Shown piece by piece: positions 5,179 to 7,126 of a stretch of DNA of 7,126 bases (the stretch's first letter is position 1; every line of letters begins with the position of its first letter). This stretch comes from G963674685 sp964591275 (lineage in GTDB: Bacteria > Lernaellota > Lernaellaia > JACKCT01), in NCBI GenBank assembly GCA_964591275.1, contig CAZQAE010000134.1, positions 1 to 7,126 on the forward strand. The letters run 5' to 3'. The translations under genes were made by a program, and so were the position numbers. Below the pieces are notes generated by a model. That model did not search any database, was not told the origin of the DNA, and saw nothing but the letters and a program-made list of their open reading frames with translations.

Positions 5179-6574
5179 TTTGGTTATCCTCCTCTTCAGG
5201 TTCGGTGTGAAATTTACAATCGTGGTTGTCGCAATCAATGCACTCATCGCCGTCATGCGCGTCGTAACAAACCTGGACATCGCCGGCGTTTGGGCATCGA
5301 TTCTCATCGCAGGTCACGCAGCTTTGCGGCGACGATGCATCCCGGCACATCTCCACCTGGACGTTCCATTCGTCGCAATCCCGGCAGCGCACGCAGGTGT
5401 AAAGCTGGGCAAACTCCGCGCAACGGGTATATCGGTCGTCCCAGTACGGACAGGCGTCGCGGTCACACTCCACGCAATCCAGGGTGGCGGCATTGCGGAA
5501 GCAGTCTTCATATTCCTCATCATCATCTTCCCGCCACTCAGGGTCCCATTTCTCGATTTTCAGATAGGCATCGTCGGCGTTATAGGACCCCAAATACTGG
5601 TGGATTAGTATTAGCGCCGGGACATAGTCTTTCGCCGCCAAAAGCTTGGTCAGCGATAGACTGATGTTGCCGAGGCAGGGCTGGCCGGAGCTATTGACGT
5701 GCGGATGATGATAGCCGTCGACTATTCGATCCGGCTCCAGGTTTCGTATCTCCAAGGAATTGGTCGTGAAGGCTATTTCAATCTCAAACCTGCCCAGGTC
5801 GTACACATAGTCTTCATGCACAATCTCGATGGGGCCGGTCTCAGCGGTCAATGAGATGTCGTCGAAGGTGATGGACCGAAACGGTGACGGCTGCAGCTTC
5901 AAAAGTTCGCGGAACTCTCTGATCGCGTTTTCTCTTTTCCGCGCAGTACCGACTTGCTGAACCGCCTCGACTGCCTCCTTTAACTCACGGTTCTTAGTGA
6001 CAAGCTCGATGATCTCCTGGGTTTTCTTTGTTGCGTCGTAATCATTGTCCAGGATGTTGCGTTCCATGTTGTGAAGGCTTTGCTCCAAGGCACGTACCAT
6101 CACGCCCGCGAAGGAATCCTCCTCGACTTTGTATGAGTACTTCCCGATGAACTTCACGGTCTGGCTCAGAGCTAAAGCGGCAATCACATCAAAAACGCGA
6201 TTGATGACGTTAGGGGCGCCGTTGAGGGGCTCCAGACACTCCAGATCGAAGGGGATGATAATCCGCCGGCCATTTACGTAGGCCAGTGGCTGAAGCTCTC
6301 CGCCGGTCTCAGGACCTAGCGGCGTAGCATCGCTGTCCGGCACTTCCGAGCAAACTGATGCACATACCTGGATAAGCTCACCGCCAACCGGGAGCGCGAA
6401 GGGCAGGGGCACGTCATCGCGATGAACGAAAACCTCTATCTCAGACTTGAATGTTTTCGCCGCCGGTAAATCAAAGTCCAGATTTACGCGATGATAGCTG
6501 ATGGGCAGATTGTACTTTTGGCTCTCGAACTCAAGCAACGAACGTAGCGGCTCAGTGCAGTCTCCGTCGATCAT
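5144..6574 (-). CDS. E2-like (UBC-fold) conjugating enzyme with C-terminal Cys4 repeats
   Basis: A 476-aa protein predicted to carry the ubiquitin-like modifier as a thioester. Residues 1-150 are an unrecognised mixed alpha/beta region. Residues 160-227 are charged and heptad-like, probably a coiled coil. Residues 232-340 resemble a UBC fold: strands at FEIEIAF (263-269) and SLEIRNL (273-279), then YHHPHVNSSGQPCLGN (288-303) with Cys300 as the expected catalytic cysteine, then a C-terminal helix around 315-330. The spacing from the H-P-H to Cys300 equals that from HPN to the active cysteine in eukaryotic E2s. Residues 358-453 hold 16 regularly spaced cysteines. AAAGGAG (6580-6586), 5 nt before the ATG at 6574, sets the start over an ATG at 6613. 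It lies between the modifier gene and JAB gene, as in known bacterial ubiquitin-like operons. Confidence 0.88.
   Translation of the reverse strand: MIDGDCTEPLRSLLEFESQKYNLPISYHRVNLDFDLPAAKTFKSEIEVFVHRDDVPLPFALPVGGELIQVCASVCSEVPDSDATPLGPETGGELQPLAYVNGRRIIIPFDLECLEPLNGAPNVINRVFDVIAALALSQTVKFIGKYSYKVEEDSFAGVMVRALEQSLHNMERNILDNDYDATKKTQEIIELVTKNRELKEAVEAVQQVGTARKRENAIREFRELLKLQPSPFRSITFDDISLTAETGPIEIVHEDYVYDLGRFEIEIAFTTNSLEIRNLEPDRIVDGYHHPHVNSSGQPCLGNISLSLTKLLAAKDYVPALILIHQYLGSYNADDAYLKIEKWDPEWREDDDEEYEDCFRNAATLDCVECDRDACPYWDDRYTRCAEFAQLYTCVRCRDCDEWNVQVEMCRDASSPQSCVTCDENRCPNAGDVQVCYDAHDGDECIDCDNHDCKFHTEPEEEDNQNDHSEDRPVCA
5188..5194 (-). promoter_or_regulatory. Ribosome binding site of the JAB gene inside the E2 gene
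   Basis: GAGGAGG lies within the last coding part of the E2-like gene, where it encodes acidic residues (Glu-Glu-Glu). It fixes the JAB start at 5178 with a 9-nt spacing and shows that the two genes are translated from one message. Confidence 0.8.
5216..5503 (-). repeat. Four tandem Cys4 repeats in the E2-like protein
   Basis: Cysteines 358/367/370/375, 385/394/397/400, 410/419/422/427 and 436/445/448/453 form four units of C-x8-C-x2-C-x(2 or 4)-C, separated by 8-9 residues, with a period of 25-27 residues. Units are very acidic (many Asp) with aromatic residues. Four cysteines per unit suggest one zinc each or cross-braced pairs as in treble-clef/RING-like modules. The metal and fold are inferred; the spacing is read directly. 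Confidence 0.85.
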
Positions 6575-6595
6575 AACGTCTCCTTTCAAGGCGAG

Positions 6596-6628
6596 GACCG
6601 GAGCAGAGGACAAACCTCTACCCCGGCC
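6596..6628 (-). promoter_or_regulatory. Long mRNA hairpin between the Ub-like and E2-like genes
   Basis: Arms 6596-6609 and 6615-6628 pair over a 5-nt loop (6610-6614). The minus-strand RNA forms 14 consecutive pairs, three of them G-U wobbles (6604/6620, 6602/6622, 6597/6627); the plus-strand RNA would have mismatches at those three. It sits in the 93-nt gap after the modifier gene, 9 nt before the E2 ribosome binding site. No T-run follows. A stabiliser of the modifier mRNA, processing signal or partial attenuator would give more modifier than E2 (inference). Confidence 0.5.
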
Positions 6629-6667
6629 ATTGAGGAATGTGTCGTCTTTGGAATGAGACGAGGCGGG

Positions 6668-6877
6668 TTAGGCGTTTCCGCCTTCAATCTTTGGCGTCAT
6701 GGTTACGATGTCTCCCTCGCTGACCGCGGCGCCGGTGGAACAACCAAGGCCGTTGATCGTGAGGGAATAACCGGTGCCATCGAAGTCGGCTTTGTTGAGA
6801 GCATCCTGGACAGTGGAGCCTGCGGGCAAATCCGCTTGACGAGCGCTATGACCGAGCTTCAATACTTTGATCTTCAT
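6668..6877 (-). CDS. Ubiquitin-like beta-grasp protein (ThiS/MoaD type) with GG-NA end
   Basis: A 69-aa beta-grasp protein, the size of ThiS/MoaD. Seen: strand MKIKVLKLG (1-9), a second strand, LPAGSTVQDALNKA (17-30) as turn plus helix, YSLTINGLGC (37-46), and the typical ThiS/MoaD ending, VSEGDIVTMTPKIEGG (52-67). Diglycine 66-67 is followed by Asn-Ala, so the modifier would need trimming before E1 can adenylate it, which the JAB protein two genes downstream can provide. It is the first gene of the operon. The ATG at 6877 is supported by AAAAGGA (6886-6892) 8 nt upstream; an in-frame ATG at 6946 lacks family similarity. Sulfur carriage alone is the alternative, but the E2 neighbour favours protein conjugation. 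Confidence 0.9.
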   Translation of the reverse strand: MKIKVLKLGHSARQADLPAGSTVQDALNKADFDGTGYSLTINGLGCSTGAAVSEGDIVTMTPKIEGGNA

Positions 6878-6971
6878 GATGAGTTTCCTTTTCGCGAAAT
6901 GGTTGAATGAAGAGTTCTTTATCACTACTCTTATGGGAGAAAACACTCATATTTCACTGGTCTTTACTTCT

Positions 6972-6986
6972 CCAGGTACAACCTGG
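6972..6986. promoter_or_regulatory. Perfect operator-like dyad upstream of the operon
   Basis: CCAGGT-3 nt-ACCTGG is a perfect 6+6 inverted repeat about 95 nt before the first operon start codon. On the minus strand a TTGATG lies just upstream of it (6988-6993), so the dyad would fill the spacer of a promoter, as at the EcsC-like promoter; however no good -10 follows at 17-18 nt (AGAAGT). A transcription-factor site is likely by symmetry; the bound protein is unknown. Otherwise 6878-7126 holds no gene I can support. Confidence 0.4.
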
Positions 6987-7126
6987 TCCATCAATAGCCC
7001 CCTTCCAGGCGCCGGAAAGATTCTCCTTAAACCCTCAAGGAAGTAGAGAGGGTAGAAGTAGGCGCAGGAGTAGAGGCTGGAGGCAGTGACAATTGATGTG
7101 TGAAAGAGTGGATGAGACATTGTAGG

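Noticed and set aside
5179..5307. Longer start for the JAB gene at 5307
   Set aside because: The extra 43 residues are out-of-frame translation of the E2 cysteine-repeat region, and GAGGAGG fixes the start at 5178.
5114..5664. Plus-strand frames of 164 and 177 aa, one rich in hydrophobic residues
   Set aside because: Both are antisense to the E2 gene's well-defined UBC and cysteine-repeat part; the hydrophobic runs come from reading acidic Asp/Glu codons in reverse.
3860..6877. Assignment as a PRTRC cassette, Bil or Bub system
   Set aside because: Gene logic is similar, but no ParB-like or other PRTRC-specific genes are visible, the modifier is a single domain unlike Bil, and without profile searches a subtype name would be a guess.
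6947..6991. 14-aa minus-strand frame with a GGAAGGGGG before its ATG, possible leader peptide
   Set aside because: Too short to support, and it overlaps the dyad at 6972-6986, which explains the sequence better.
7119..7124. TACAAT on the minus strand as a -10 box of the operon
   Set aside because: The -35 would fall outside the window, and the leader would be about 230 nt; it cannot be supported here.
1..7126. CRISPR array, tRNA, rRNA or insertion sequence
   Set aside because: No spaced direct repeats, cloverleaf-like sequence, rRNA segment, transposase or matching terminal inverted repeats were seen.

Overview
The window looks like bacterial accessory (mobile-element) DNA. Strong AGGAGG-type ribosome binding sites, stop/start overlaps and long co-directional runs are clearly bacterial. 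The host cannot be named from this sequence. The gene set (ArdC-like antirestriction protein, Rad52-type annealing protein, RecB/Cas4-like nuclease, XRE regulator) is typical of plasmids, integrative elements and phages.

Layout. Left end (1-697): an EcsC-family gene on the minus strand, short at its C-terminus, with a recognisable promoter whose spacer is filled by a dyad. Then one plus-strand gene, an XRE/Cro-type repressor with a TTG start (698-1042). Everything from 6877 down to 1039 is on the minus strand and reads as one operon. In transcription order it encodes a 69-aa ubiquitin-like beta-grasp protein ending in GG-NA (6668-6877), a 476-aa E2-like protein with a 16-cysteine tail (5144-6574), a JAB/JAMM isopeptidase (4516-5178), an E1-like ThiF-fold adenylyltransferase (3860-4519), a 39-aa one-helix membrane protein (3670-3789), a frameshifted ArdC-like zincin (2859-3670), a Rad52-family annealing protein (2164-2820), a PD-(D/E)XK nuclease with Fe-S-type cysteines (1218-2036) and a 60-aa unknown (1039-1221). 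The operon and the XRE gene converge on a shared TTAA that carries both stop codons inside a hairpin loop.

How the genes work together (inference from families). The first four genes are a complete set for ubiquitin-like modification: the JAB enzyme trims the two residues after GG, E1 adenylates the exposed glycine, E2 carries it as a thioester on Cys300, and its Cys-rich tail may select targets or play an E3-like role. The second half of the operon resembles an annealing protein plus exonuclease recombination module beside an antirestriction gene. Three of the larger gaps inside the operon hold a hairpin that pairs better in the minus-strand RNA, by G-U wobbles, than in its complement. The most striking element is the E2 protein fused to four Cys4 repeats, in a compact ubiquitin-like cassette embedded in a recombination/antirestriction operon.
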